Source: Ochotona curzoniae (Eukaryota > Chordata > Mammalia > Lagomorpha > Ochotonidae). Taken from it: a stretch of DNA of 64,000 bases. The position numbers and the translations under genes were made by a program. This document shows positions 35,475 through 47,308 of this stretch, piece after piece; position 1 is the first letter of the stretch, and each line of letters starts with the position of its first letter. Where the stretch lies: the NCBI RefSeq assembly GCF_017591425.1, contig NW_024466599.1, forward strand, positions 25,272,001-25,336,000. Reading direction: 5' to 3'. The notes under the pieces are model-generated. The model saw only the letters and a list, made by a program, of their open reading frames with translations, was not told where the DNA came from and did not search any database.

Positions 35475-36294
35475 CTTATTTTCAACTATCATTCCAACTC
35501 CTATCAATTAATTACAAACTACATACTTATCACTGTGGGCATTAGGTAGATTCTGTCTGAAAAGAGATGGAGTTGGTGGAGGTGATGAAGGAAAGGACAA
35601 TTCAGAATATACCACGACTAGGAGCTAATTAATAATTAAGAATGTACCCTCGATTAATAATGAAGAATACCTCGTGGGCTCATAAAAAATGCAAGCATTG
35701 AACTCTTTTTTTTTTCACTTCATATGCAAAGCCTGCTTGAGGAAGTAGATACTTGTAAAAGGAGAACTTTTGGAGAAACAGTATTTCCATTTTTCTCAGC
35801 CCTATAGGTTTTACCCTTAAGTCAAACTAATCCCTCAGAAAACGTTCTCCTTGTCCTGAATTCTGTTGAGCTTGAGCTTATGGATAAGAGTGCCTATGCC
35901 GTTTTCCGAAGAATGATGCTGAGAACACCACCAACTGCCCTTTGGGGAGTTTCCATGTGAGTTTATTTAATTTAGATTTTTAACCTAGTAAAGTACTTAT
36001 TTCCCAGTAAAAAGTTCTATGATTATTCTGCCTGGACACAGAAACTGTGTCCCACACTAACTGCTGTTTTCATGCTGCCTGCCGGAAAGAGAGCCCTGAC
36101 CTCGCCTTCATTGCCGCCTACTCTGACACCCTTTACAGTGCACATCTTGGGGTTTTCTCCTTCCTCCCATTTTCTGAAACCACTCTTCATTTTCCTCGGA
36201 CTCAAACTTACACTTGCCCCAATTTTCACACTTTTTTATTAACTACTTAAAGACACTGCTCTTTTGAAGAATGTTTGGTCAAAAGCCACACGAA
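35475..36294. other. Unassigned sequence
   Basis: No gene or confident repeat recognised. Overlapping frames on both strands at 36,023-36,250 are unsupported. Confidence 0.45.
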
Positions 36295-36382
36295 GTGGTC
36301 ACTTCAGCAGCACATATACTAAAATTGGAACAAAGGCAATATAAAATGAAATGTGGAAGGAGGCGCATCACAAATAAGCAAG
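36295..36382 (+). pseudogene. U6 snRNA pseudogene
   Basis: 'cagcagcacatatactaaaa' with 'ttggaac' is a near-exact match to the U6 snRNA 5' half. The 3' half is rearranged but keeps 'gaggcgcatcacaaataag'-like echoes of GCGCAAGGATGACACGCAAA. No proximal promoter elements are evident upstream, so it is a nonfunctional retrocopy. Confidence 0.85.
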
Positions 36383-38230
36383 GTTAATTAATAAATAAAA
36401 TAAGGATATGAATTATATATGACTCAGACAAACAGCGGCTGCCTTGAAGTAGTCTAAGCTCCTGGTTCCTGCACCACACCCACATGTTCATATTTGTGGT
36501 CCTCATGCATGGTCGGTGTTCAACACTATGGAAAATCTGACCCTGCATAATACTCTGTACCCAGCATTCCACATGGATACACAGTCCTGTATGTGACCAT
36601 ACAACACTGGAAATTTTGGCAAGAAAGAAAAAAGAACTTTTTTCTGAAGGAAATCCACTGATTCTATTCTAAGAGAGATATTTACCAGACCATGGAAGCA
36701 ATCACAAAATTTGGCAACAACAGCAATAAAAAACACATTTTTGTACATATGATTGCTCTAGGAGTTGTTACACAAAAATGTGGAAGGCAGATGATAAAAT
36801 CAGTGGTTCAGTGCTTAGTTTTGTAGATGGATGAAAAGCTGACAACTGAATTTAGATCACTTAAGAGCGGTCTACGACAAACTTTTCCATAACAACTGTG
36901 TACTCAATCAGGTGATTAAATATTAACTAATCACCTACTATTTGATAACTATGCTACCAACTCAACACTTGAAAAGCTTATAATAGAGTGATAAAACTAG
37001 ACTGCTCCACAAAAGCCCACAAGTATTTTTATATAATTTCTTCTTCAAACACTATAGAAGGATACAGTGCTCCCATTATGAAGAACTAAGAAAGGTTTCA
37101 TGGCACCATGAATTTTTATAGAATCCTTGTACTGTAGTGTGAAAGGGGGAATGGAGAAAGAACAAAAAATAGAAAATGTAAAAAGATCCCAAAGTTTGGG
37201 GATGCAATAAACTGGTAACCAATCACATTTGGGAAGGTTGTTAACAGACCGGTAGTTTGTTCTTGGTAGGGAGTGGATTATCTTGGTTTTCAGAAAGAGA
37301 GTGACATCAGAGCATCAGACTCCTAAAAAGATTTCATGTGGGATTGACGTGAGTGATGGATAAGAGCTGGGGAAAAAGGTAGTAGGAAAATTACTTAGAA
37401 GCTAGTCCAGTTTCTTATAAAGGAAAGTGTGTGTTTAATACCTTGCCCTAAAACAAATGTTGATTCTCCATCTATCATATACACTGCACACAGCATTACA
37501 CAGAAAAGTGCCACTACTAATAACCAGGGGAATAATTTGCCAACAAAATTTAGCTTTAATTATCTTCACAATAACAGGTTTCTTAAAGATACAGAAATCT
37601 GTGCTCACCTGTTATTTTAACTATCTCTATCATTTTTGTCTGAAGGAAATCAAATAGAAATCAAATGGATGTGGATTTTTTTTTTTACCTCTTGCAATCA
37701 GAGCAGCAAGGAGTCTGATTTTGTGAACATTATTGAATGGAAATGTTTACTTCTGCAAATCCTTTCTTTACTTTCAAAATTGTAAGTGTACTGGGCCCCC
37801 TCTAACTCACTAAAGTGCATTTTCTCCACACATCTGAACAGCTGAGAAATTTCAATAAGGTAATTTCTATCACAATTGGGACCATTCAGAGAATTGGACC
37901 TAATGTAAAAAAAAAAAAATTATTTCCTACTTTTCAGCTAGCTTTTTGCACACATCAAAAAAATAGCACCATTTAAAATGTAAATACCTGTGATCCTCAT
38001 GCATGTCCAATTCATCAAGTTTTTATTTAAAACCCACTTTGGATACATGATTTTAAAACACTTTATAGTTCCAAATCTATTTCAGGGTGTATGAAAAGGG
38101 TCATTTCTGGATGCTGCTGTACATTGATAGCCCTCATCACATGCCTGCAAAATACCTTACCTCGAATTTTCAAACACTAACACTCCAAAACCACTTTTTA
38201 GGTGACACTGTCCCTTTTCACACTGCATAC
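36383..38230. other. Unassigned AT-rich sequence
   Basis: No gene or confident repeat recognised over 1.8 kb. T run near 37,678 and A run at 37,908-37,919. Confidence 0.45.
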
Positions 38231-38235
38231 AAGAA

Positions 38236-38400
38236 GCCTGAAATGGACAGAGAGTGAGGGAAATAACCAAGGATGGGAAAGGAGAGGGCAAAGAAGAATC
38301 TTACATCCGCTGGTTTACTCCCCAAAGAGCCACAATTGGAGCTGGTCTATTCAGGAGCTAGCAGCCAAGAATTCCATCTGGCTCTTCCATAGAAGCAGCA
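38236..38400 (-). mobile_element. CSINE 3' portion, antisense arm of an inverted pair
   Basis: 'gaatcttacatccgctggtt', 'tactccccaaagagccacaa' and 'attccatctggctcttccat' are the antisense CSINE tail half. The head half is absent. Confidence 0.75.
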
Positions 38401-38429
38401 AAGACACAGCTACATAGGCTCTTATATGC

Positions 38430-38617
38430 TGCCATCGCACCGTGCACCCACGTCGGGGACCCAGAAGAAGCTCCTGGCTTTGAATCAGCTCTGCTCCAGC
38501 CGTTGTGGCGACTTGGGGAGTGAACCAGTGGATGGAAGATTTTTCTCTCTGTCTCTTTTCCTCTCTGTATATCTGGCTTTCCAACAAAAATAAACAAATA
38601 AATCTTTAAAATAATAA
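38430..38617 (+). mobile_element. CSINE 3' portion, sense arm of an inverted pair
   Basis: 'ccgtgcacccacgtcgggga', 'gaagaagctcctggctttga', 'ggggagtgaaccagtggatg' and an A-rich tail. Lies about 30 bp from an antisense copy of the same SINE region. Confidence 0.9.
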
Positions 38618-39754
38618 TAAACATCACAAAGCAGTTTGAAGTCCCCTCCTGTGCTTGCTGAATCTGCTCTCTCAGAAGTATCCCCTCCAACAGTGCTATT
38701 TAACCTTCTAGTTCATCTGGCCACTCGAGACATGTGCTGCCATATCTATCTGGAAACAACACATACTATTATTTTTGTTGCTTTGCAAATTTAAATAAAT
38801 TGCATCATGAAATCAGGTCGTTCTCCATTATTTTCATAATTTTTATGTTTCTGGGCTCTACCTGAGTTTGAATAAAGATTGTATTCATTTATTTCACCAC
38901 TACATTTTGATCTGTTGTGTGAGCAAATCCTGTGATATCTGTTCTTTAGGATATTTCATTATACTTTCTCACTTAGGTGTTTCAATTATTTCACTTTCAC
39001 AAGCAACACTGGATGAGAAGCAGTTTTGATCATGTCTTATACAGTGGGAAGAATTTATTTAGCAATTGAAAAAAATAAAAATTCGAATTATATTTTAAGA
39101 GGCCAACTTCTTCAAGAAACAGATTTAGAAATGAAATGCATGTGTATCTTTAAAGGGTTTTTTGAAGCTGTTTGTTTTCCACTCAGGCTATATAGCTTTT
39201 GCCTCCCAACTGCCATTTCAGTGTTTCATTTTTTTTGCAACTCTAATGGGTAAAAATTATGACTAATTGCTGCTTCCATTTGCATCCTTAAGATTACTAG
39301 TAAAGAAGCCTGCCTGCATCTCTCCCCTCTCTGTGACACGTTGGAGAAGTGGCCTTGGCTACAAAGCAATGACAGAGGCGTCAGCAACCCTGTCTCAGCT
39401 GGAACTTGTCACGGTAGGAATACATCTTGCCATTCACAGGTGCAGACAGGTGCCAGAGTAAGATCGTCAGCTTCCACAATGTCCAGCATGTCTAGTAAAC
39501 CTGCCAGGCCTGCACAGTAATACCAAACTAAAAGCTTGCCTGCTGTGTGAAGTGGCAGAGCAAACAGCTTACATCTATTCTGCAAACTCACCATTATGCC
39601 TCACAGAAGTAACAATTTGAAATGGATGTGGATTATCAATGAGGTTGATACTCCTGCGATTACCCCTCTCCTTTTCCCTCTTTTTTTCTACTTTCTTGAA
39701 AGCATCCTGAAAACTCCCTCCTTAGCCTATCAATACATGGAGAAGAAGAAATAA
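38618..39754. other. Unassigned sequence
   Basis: No gene recognised. The stretch 39,290-39,610 is less AT-rich and repeat-free, with short frames on both strands, but I see no recognisable exon. Confidence 0.4.
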
Positions 39755-39885
39755 AACTGCCTGGAAATCAGAAGATGTCAGTCATCTGGCGAGCTTTGTT
39801 GATAAACTAACAAATGCGACACCTTGGGAAAAGCACTGTTCTGCTGTTTTCTTATTTCCTAGGAGATAAAATGATGCCAAAGGCC
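39755..39885 (+). mobile_element. Possible MIR fragment
   Basis: 'gcgacaccttgggaaaagca' and 'ttcttatttcctaggagata' then 'aaatgatgcc' resemble the sense MIR core and tail. Confidence 0.45.
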
Positions 39886-39971
39886 AGAGTCTAGCTAAAA
39901 GATTTGACATCTCTTACATTCCAGCTCTCCAGCATCTTCTGGCTAAGCTCAAAATCAGGACTTGCCAGCAT

Positions 39972-40013
39972 TCCCTCTCTCCCTTTCTCTCTCTCTCTCA
40001 TACACACACACAC

Positions 40014-40051
<38 letters not shown>
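39972..40051. repeat. Compound (CT)n(CA)n microsatellite
   Basis: A CT run (39,972-39,999) followed by about 25 CA units with one G interruption. Likely length-polymorphic. Confidence 0.98.
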
Positions 40052-40052
<1 letters not shown>

Positions 40053-40639
40053 TACATGTACACATACATGACCACCATCTGTATGAAGCTGAGTATTCAT
40101 TCCATTAGCACATCCTTGGGAGGGCAATAACCTGCCTGGCAGATGAAGCAGAGGCAAGCTTACCAGATCACACACTTGCCTTTCTCATCTCTTCCCTCCC
40201 TCTCCTGCCTTCACAAGCAGTTGTCTTACTCCTTCTTGATGTTACTTTACTCACCTACTTGCTTATACTCTCTAAGGGAAACAGGGACAACTAGAGAAAA
40301 TTCCTGGGCAACTCCCACTTCTCCATCACCCACAGCACTTGGTGCTCTGCTGGGTTTCCATACTCTCCAAGAACCTAAAGAAAACCATTAGACACACAGA
40401 CACACAGAATAAAGGAAGACATAGATTTCATTGGGAAGAGAAAATCCATGAAAATATGCATTTCATTTGTGTAAATTATTGTGGTGAACATGTCCAACAG
40501 TATGATCAGAATGCAAGAGTGATACTTTCCTGAGAAAGTAATTTCATCCATAGTTGGGAGGGAGGGTGCATTGAGGACAGAAACAACAGCACAGAGAGGG
40601 GACTTCTGGTAGAAAGACCCAGAGTCAGGAAGTATATAA
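40052..40639. other. Unassigned sequence
   Basis: No gene or confident repeat recognised. Confidence 0.45.
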
Positions 40640-40900
40640 CATTTAACATTTTAAAGGAACTGCATTTATTTACACTGCTATGACAAAGTCCACATGGAGA
40701 GAAGCAGTAGAGCTTTATTATGTCAACAACTTTAGTGGAAAAATTCTTAAAATAGAAACAGAGTATGAGGCAGCAACAGTTGGTGGAAGGCATCTCTCGT
40801 GAGCAGTCTTCATTGAAAGACAGAAGCTGGTATGTGTGCGTCATTCCAGAGGGTTCAGCACCAGAGACAGAGCAGTAAGAAACCCACAAGTCTGTGGACA
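40640..40900 (-). mobile_element. Possible MaLR-like LTR, antisense
   Basis: 'acactgctatgacaaagtcc' followed by 'agagctttattatgtcaaca' resembles the reverse of old LTR 3' ends (AATAAA…TTTGTTATAGCAG). The 134-codon minus frame (40,506-40,910) has no recognisable content. Confidence 0.4.
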
Positions 40901-41239
40901 GCAGTACCATAGGAGGGAATTATGCCCCTGAACTTGATGTAACTAATTAAAAATTAAACCATGAGCAATGAACTATACCCTTTGACCTAGTACCAATATA
41001 AGAGAGGAAAATTAATAGAGTTGAAGGAAACCTCCATTACTCAGTGTACATCAAAAAATCACAAGGAAACAGCTGGGCTGTTTGGGGGAAGGCATATGTC
41101 AATATCACGTTGGGAAACTAGTCATCTCTTCTTAAACTGCTCAAAACACTGTCCCCTCAACATGCCAGAAGAATTCTCATATACAGTAACACACTCCTTG
41201 ACTTACAAGGAAAATCATATTGGCAGTAGTCATTATTCA

Positions 41240-41540
41240 ACTACTTATCCAAAAGGAACACGCATGTCTGCCATAAAACCTAAGTATGAACCTTGTACAG
41301 CATTATTGGTAACGTCTCCAAGCTAGAAACACACCAATTGTTTAATGAAAAACAAATGTGCACATCCATAAAATGAAATGCTACCTAAAAATGAAAAAGA
41401 ATAAACTATTAAAATGTAACAACTTGAGTAGTAAGAAAGGTACTGAGCTAAGTGCGGTAAAAAGTTCAAATTTAAAACATTTATGCAGTTTGGCTCCATT
41501 TTTATGACATCTAGAAAAGATAAAAATGGTGCTGTTCATA
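41240..41540 (+). mobile_element. Old L1 3' end fragment
   Basis: 'cacatccataaaatgaaatg', 'aaaatgaaaaagaataaact', 'aacaacttgagtagtaagaa' and 'ggctccatttttatgacatc' follow the 3' coding end of old mammalian L1s. Confidence 0.75.
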
Positions 41541-42209
41541 ATGAGGCTAGTTCTTCCTTCTTTTGCTTAAGACAGACCCTAAAGTAGCACTGCTGCTCAG
41601 GACAACAGTTTTTCTGATTGGCCAGGAGAGGGTAGGTGTTCACAGTGAGGAAATGCTATATAGTTGGTGTCCACAAGAAACCCAAAAGCTACTTGCCCCA
41701 GAGGAGAGGAGCCAGGGCAAGCAGTAGCTATACCCAGAAAAAGAAGCAGAATTCAGGCATTATGAAAATGCAAGCTTCTGTTGTGGTGCCAGGCATCCTC
41801 TGCAGGTTCCAATAGACTGCCATGTCCTCAATGCACACCTGACTGTGCTGTCCACTGATCCATCTGAGGAGGCTCGGCTCTGGCATTTGTACTCCACAAC
41901 TGAGGACAGAACTAATCAATCAACTACTCCAGCCATCTGTTGGCTTTGAAAAACTGGGCAAATGGAGACTCTAGGATGGACCATGTCAATCAGTGAATTC
42001 TGCAGCGACTTCATCGTGCTTGGAATGGCAAGATTGGCAGCAATTCATAACTGTTGAACTCTCAAAACCACTTGAGCAAGACCCTGGGAGCATGCACCAC
42101 ACTGGGGACCTGGGATGGGTGGGAGACTGGATGGGGTTCTCCCTTTATCTCCCATTTATCCCAGATACAGAAAAAGAAGAGAATGCGGAAATAATAGTCT
42201 TACCCACAA
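41541..42209. other. Unassigned sequence
   Basis: No gene or confident repeat recognised. Confidence 0.45.
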
Positions 42210-42265
42210 ATATATATATATATATACACACACACATATATATACAAATATATATATATATATAT
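42210..42265. repeat. (TA)n with (CA) interruption
   Basis: Alternating TA and CA dinucleotides. The Ile/Tyr-rich frames nearby are produced by this repeat. Confidence 0.97.
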
Positions 42266-42599
42266 GCAAGCTTGCACAGAGGAAAGATATGATCTCAGAA
42301 GAACAGCATGCAATCCTGATAGTGAGATGGAAAAAGTAGATCTGGAAATGCACTGCAAAAGAGGATTCTCACTTACCCCTAAGCTTTCATATTCTTGGGT
42401 GGCAACCAAATTGTGCACAGGAGGATATTTGGTACAATAAGTCAGGAAGATAACCAAAGTCTTCCAAACTTTGCATAGACATTCCTTGTGCATGTGTCTG
42501 CAAAGTGAGGACATGGACAGCACTGCAGGCAGACTGATTTCCTGATCCAAACTTACTGATACGCACAGACTTGTATCCTTACCTCCCTTTGAATGTGGG

Positions 42600-42960
42600 A
42601 GACACTATTGGACACCAGTAACTATCCAAGGATAACAGGATATCAGCCCAGTGATTACCTTATGTGGGACTCCATCTTGCTAGCCAAATTATTTGAGGAA
42701 ACAAGTAGGATGCAAGTAGGAGAGCAAATTATGTCAACCACCAGAATTAGCATGGAAATGAGCTTTTGTCTAGTTGAGCCTCATGCTGAGAATGAAGCCT
42801 TGGCCAACATCTTGCTGAAAGCCCTGCAGAGGACACAAGCAAGTCACATGTAGAATCCTGACCCAAAGACACTGAAATTCTAATGTATATTGTTTCAGCT
42901 TCTGAGTATATCATAATTTGGCAGATATCATAAAAGTGAATGCACATAGCTATACTACAT
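42600..42960 (+). mobile_element. MaLR-like LTR
   Basis: In sense order: 'cagtgattaccttatgtggg', 'ttgagcctcatgctgagaat', 'gaagccttggccaacatctt', 'atcctgacccaaagacactg' and 'attgtttcagcttctgagta'. This is the layout of a common old mammalian LTR 3' half. Subfamily uncertain. Confidence 0.6.
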
Positions 42961-43014
42961 GAGTCATCTTACATATCCAGTCTGATGCAGAAGCATTTAA
43001 GTAGTGCATATTGG

Positions 43015-43335
43015 GGGCTGGGAATGATATCATTGTGGCATAAGTGGTTAAGCTTACCACCTGCAAAATTGGGATTCCATACAGATGCAACTTTGAGTCC
43101 TACTTAACTTCCCATAACAGCTACTTATTATGCCTCTGGGAAGACAATGGAGAACAGCCCACAAGGCCCTCTTACCACATGGGAGACTCATGGCATTTCA
43201 GCTTTGGCCAGTCCTAGCCCTGAATATTAGAGTCATTGGAGGGTAAGCCAAAGGATGGAAGATCTCTGTCTCTCACTCTCTCCTCTACCTCCTCGTTGTA
43301 ACTCTGCCTTTAAAGTCAAATATGAAAAAAAAATA
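43015..43335 (+). mobile_element. Old CSINE
   Basis: 'gggggctgggaatgatatca', 'gtggcataagtggttaagct', 'cacatgggagactcatggca' and a CT-rich tail. Confidence 0.88.
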
Positions 43336-43689
43336 CATACGCAAAGAGAAAGCTCTATATTATAACCATTCCTTCCATCTCCCCCTCCTCCCCACCCCTG
43401 CCTATGATATTATGTTACTGACTGACCTCCCTACTCTGTAAGGAGACCAGAATCCTGGACTGCTGTGTATGCAGCACGTTAAGCCAGATGGACAACACCT
43501 CAAGGCTTTCCTGCACTTGTCAGTATCAAGCCTTCAGAATGGAGATGAATGAAATACATTACAGAAGGGTGTTCAAGCTGCAAGGTATAAAGATATGTCT
43601 ATTTGCCAAGAGAGAGAGGCTCCAGTCACCAGTCCTCACTTGTTTCTAAAGAAAGCCCTTGCTTTATGTAGAATACAGACAGATCAGGG

Positions 43690-43985
43690 ATTATTATCAT
43701 ATTCTGTGCAGGTCCTACATAGAACTTTGGGTCATTTTGTTTCACATTTCTATGCTCCTGTCTTATGCTGGTCCCTAGCATGCTATTTCTTTCATCTCCA
43801 CAGAGCTAATTTCTTCTTCAGGTCTCAACTCAGATGACACTGCCTCAGAAAAGTCTGTCTTTGCCTCTGGAACTAGATTGCACGTAGGTGATTAGCCCTC
43901 AGAGTACACCTCTCTGACCCAGTTCTCATCACAGCTTAACTGTCCATTGCCCAGTGTGATTACTGGCTTAACATGAGACTCTCTT
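43690..43985 (+). mobile_element. L2 LINE 3' fragment
   Basis: 'cttcttcaggtctcaactca', 'gatgacactgcctcagaaaa' and 'gtctgtctttgcctctggaa' match the sense L2 segment (AGGTCTCAGCTCAAATGTCACCTCCTCAGAGAGGCCT). Confidence 0.8.
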
Positions 43986-44149
43986 CCAGCATCCCTCTGC
44001 ACCAAATAGAAATAAACCACCATAAGATTTTGGTATTGCAGTGACTTACCATGAACCTAACAATACTGAACAGAAACCTTGGCACAAAAAAAAAAAGAAA
44101 GAAATTTTGGCACATAGTACAACAGTACATTTTAAAAAGTATGGAAAAG

Positions 44150-44475
44150 GGCAGGTGCAATGGCTCAGTTGGTTAAACCTATGCCTGCAAGTGCTGGCAT
44201 CCCATATGGACATCAATTCATGTCCTGCTTGCTTCACCTGCCATCCAGCTCCCTGCCTGCATCCTGGAAAAGCAATGGAGGATGGCTGAAAGCCTTGGGA
44301 ACCCTGCACTTATGGGAGAGACCCAAAACAAGCTCCTTGCTGCTGTCTTCAGATAAGCTCAGCTCCAGCCATTGTCGCCATTTAGGGAGTGAACCAGTGA
44401 ATAGAAGATCTTTCTCTCAGTGTCTCCCCTCTGTAAATCTGCCTTTCCAATAAAAAAAATTTAAATAATAATAAT
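44150..44475 (+). mobile_element. CSINE, full length
   Basis: 'gggcaggtgcaatggctcag', 'ggcatcccatatggacatca', 'cagctccctgcctgcatcct' and an AATAAT-rich tail. Confidence 0.93.
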
Positions 44476-44667
44476 ATAAATATACATGGAAATGCAATTA
44501 AAAGATAAATTTAGTTCAGTAAAAAGCAATTTGGAAATTCATATATATTTCATTTATAATGTGTATGGTGCATGAACTTCTTGAAGACCTCCATATATGC
44601 ACCTACTTCAATTTATTTTGCATACAATAAACATATCTTTTACTTCTATTATTACCAAACTTTCTTT

Positions 44668-44955
44668 CAAGGTCCACTTATTTATTTGAAATGGAAAGTT
44701 ACAGACAAACAAGAAAGGGGGAGAAAGAGAAAGATCTTTCATCTGCTGGTGTACTCCAGAAAGCTGGACCAGTCCAAAGACTGAAGCCAGGAACATTTTC
44801 TGAATCTCCTATATGGAGTCCACGCACTCTAGCAATCCTCCACTCCTTTCCCAAGAACATTAACAAGGAGCTGGATCAAAAGTAGAGCAGCCAGGATTCA
44901 AACAGGTGCTCATATGCGATGCCAGTACCAGAGTTGGCAGCCCCTCCACAACCCT
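44668..44955 (-). mobile_element. Old CSINE, antisense
   Basis: 'cacttatttatttgaaatgg', 'gatctttcatctgctggtgt', 'aggagctggatcaaaagtag' and 'ggtgctcatatgcgatgcca'. Confidence 0.88.
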
Positions 44956-45017
44956 TTGAACTACCTTCATATCTTTCATTATTCAATCATTTACTAGAAA
45001 GAACAGGAGAAAAATGA

Positions 45018-45110
45018 GCCCTAACTTTAGAGTCAGGAGGTCCAGGTTGGAACGGCCTCTCACTCGACTTCAGGGCTATGGGCACCCCTCTTTGCTTACT
45101 GATACCATCA
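45018..45110 (+). mobile_element. Possible MIR fragment
   Basis: 'tttagagtcaggaggtccag' and 'gttggaacggcctctcactc' resemble the MIR head (GGAGTCAGACAGACCTGGGTTCGAATCCCGGCTCTGCCACT). Confidence 0.45.
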
Positions 45111-45339
45111 TCATTGTACTTAATCTTGCCTTTGCCTCTTCAAGGAGGCAACAATGGGAAGACCTTTGTAATCCAGCTTCATATCCTCAGATAGCCAACA
45201 TTTTTCAACAAAAACTTCTCAGAACTCCAGGCTGTACATAAACCACTTTAGAACCCATCGGGGCCTAAGTTAAAAGGTCAGATTGTGCAGAATGGCCCTC
45301 ATAGTCATCTGGGAACAATAACTAAAACATATAAATTAT

Positions 45340-45560
45340 AAAACCGTGATGGCCGGCTGCCGTATCCATGGAAACAGATGCTGGCTTGGCCAAAGTGCTT
45401 TATAATGATTATGATTAATCATCCTTGAAATCACTGTTATTTATTGGCGTATGACTGATGGAACCATGTTGGAAGAGCTATAGTGTACAGTTTTACAAAT
45501 TTCAGTTATTACAGCTGGTACCCTGGCTATAAAATAGCAAAAAAATGTTCTTTAAAAATG
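45340..45560. promoter_or_regulatory. Palindrome-rich unique segment, candidate enhancer-like element
   Basis: Repeat-free. It holds 'gtatccatggaaac' (45,362-45,375; 11 of 14 positions of the palindromic RFX X-box GTTGCCATGGCAAC), 'ttggccaa' (45,386-45,393; NF1-like) and the perfect 12 bp palindrome 'atgattaatcat' (45,411-45,422; PBX/HOX-like TGATTAAT). Clustering within 60 bp is suggestive. Function is inferred only from motif shape. Confidence 0.35.
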
Positions 45561-46005
45561 TACTCATTGACTATCAAAGAGAACAAAAGCATATAAAAAT
45601 CATACCTTGCAATAATAGTCAATAAAAACATTATGCCAATACAAGTCACTATGTTCAAAATAAATTTTCTTCCAGGCTTCATATAAACTTAGCATTTAAA
45701 GAATGTTTAAATAAATAGGAACCTTTTTCTGTGAGTTTTTTTCTAAACTTTTTTTTCACAACTCTGCCTTATCTGTGTTTAAGTCAGAATCACAATTCTG
45801 TTTTAAAATATTCTGAGTTCATTTGTAATCAGTCTCTCTTAAAATTTTCTTCATTAATTGTATTTATCTACATTAACAAACAATGGGTATTCTAAATTTC
45901 TATCTTTTTCATCTGACCATTTCAGTGTGATTTATTTTAACTGGATCACAGAGGCCATTGATTTAGAAAAAAAAAAGTTGAGAAGAATCTGTTCTCAAAG
46001 CAGTT
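45561..46005. other. Unassigned AT-rich unique sequence
   Basis: No repeat or gene recognised. Confidence 0.45.
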
Positions 46006-46539
46006 TTGAAAGGGGTACTTTGTGGGGACAGGAGTCTGCTTGTTCTTTTAGAGTCTTTTTACAGTTTCCTCGTATTTTCCCCTAATTCTCCATCCCAACC
46101 TAAACAATTAGTCCAGCAGGCACCTTACAAAACACGAACAACCTTGACTTTTTTTCACATGTGTAGGGATGTTAAACTAAAACAGCAGACTGCTAAGAGA
46201 TATGCCAACAGGCCCAAAGGCTCTGGTGAGCACAGGTGCATTCCTAATGCCAGGTTTTTCACAACATTTCCACACTCCTCAAACACACACAATATTTGTT
46301 CAGTGGCAGTAGAATACAGGGAGAATGGCCTCAGGTACTGTTGGTACAAGTCTTGCTTAAGAATATCCATAAAGCTACCGCCATATCATTCTTGGTCTAA
46401 TGCCACAGATAAGCAGCAATCCTTGGGCCCTGGGCTAGATTCATTGAACAGTTATGCGATTGTTCTGCACAATGTGCTGATTGTCTGTGAACTTGGGAAG
46501 CTAGTGAGAGTTGGAATGGATGCTGAGGGTCTGCTGTAG
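46006..46539 (+). other. Longest open reading frame of the window, unassigned
   Basis: 177 codons from ATG to stop with no recognised repeat beneath it. The predicted protein has 8 cysteines, mostly scattered, no signal peptide or clear membrane segment, and no domain I recognise. The start lacks a strong Kozak purine context that I would trust, and no splice or poly(A) structure is evident. Most likely a chance open frame; a decayed retrocopy or single-exon gene is possible. Confidence 0.2.
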
Positions 46540-47085
46540 CAATGACGCCAGGAAAGCACTGTGTGTAATAGCTGCTACTGATGTGCAGAGAGGCTTGGGG
46601 ACATGAATACAGGCAGTCATCAGAAATCTCCTGCCCTACTCTACAATAGGTGCAATAGACCTAGAAAATGATACTTTGTGTAGATGAGATAGGCAAGGAA
46701 ACCTTGGCAATTTGGAAAATTATGAATAAAGCAAGGATGGGTACAAGCAGGGAAGATCTATAACTATTCTCCAATAATGTTTACTAAAATTGCCATTTAA
46801 TAGTAGATCAATGAAAGATAAACATGCTGACTGTATGCCAAGTATTTATACATGCAGGAAAGACAAAGCTTCTCCAAAGAGGCACATGAAATCTTTAAAT
46901 GAATCTCTAATTGCAAAATGGAAAAGTGTCATTAAAGCAATTTGACCAAAGTATCTGAAACTTCTAGAAATGAGTATTGCATTTATACTCATGAGCTCAG
47001 AAAGATTTCCATGATCTTATTTCATGACATATTCTAAATTCCTATTATAAAATATAATGAGGTTATAAGTGTTTCACATAATCCA
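46540..47085. other. Unassigned sequence
   Basis: No gene or confident repeat recognised. Confidence 0.45.
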
Positions 47086-47308
47086 TCTCAATGATTCTCT
47101 ACTGGGGATGGTTTTATTCTCCAGGAAACATGTGAAAATGTCCAGAAACTTTGTACATTGCTATAATTGCGGGAAATGCAGGTGCTCCTGATGTCTAGTG
47201 ACAGAAGCCAGAGATGCTGCCAGACTTCCTATACTGCACAGGCCAACCTTATTCCACAAAGAATGATCCAGCCCCAAATGTCAATAGCACTGAGGTTGAA
47301 AAATTGAT
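47086..47308 (+). mobile_element. MER20 (hAT-Charlie nonautonomous DNA transposon)
   Basis: Collinear with MER20 over about its full ~219 bp: 'tctactggggatggttttat', 'aaaatgtccagaaactttgt', 'agccagagatgctgccagac', 'atgatccagccccaaatgtc' and 'aatagcactgaggttgaaaa'. Sense orientation, diverged. Confidence 0.9.

Noticed and set aside
40506..40910. 134-codon minus-strand frame
   Set aside because: Overlaps a probable old LTR; composition is Ser/Cys/Phe-rich without a domain.
42156..42353. Ile/Tyr-rich small membrane-like frames
   Set aside because: Produced by the (TA)n/(CA)n microsatellite.
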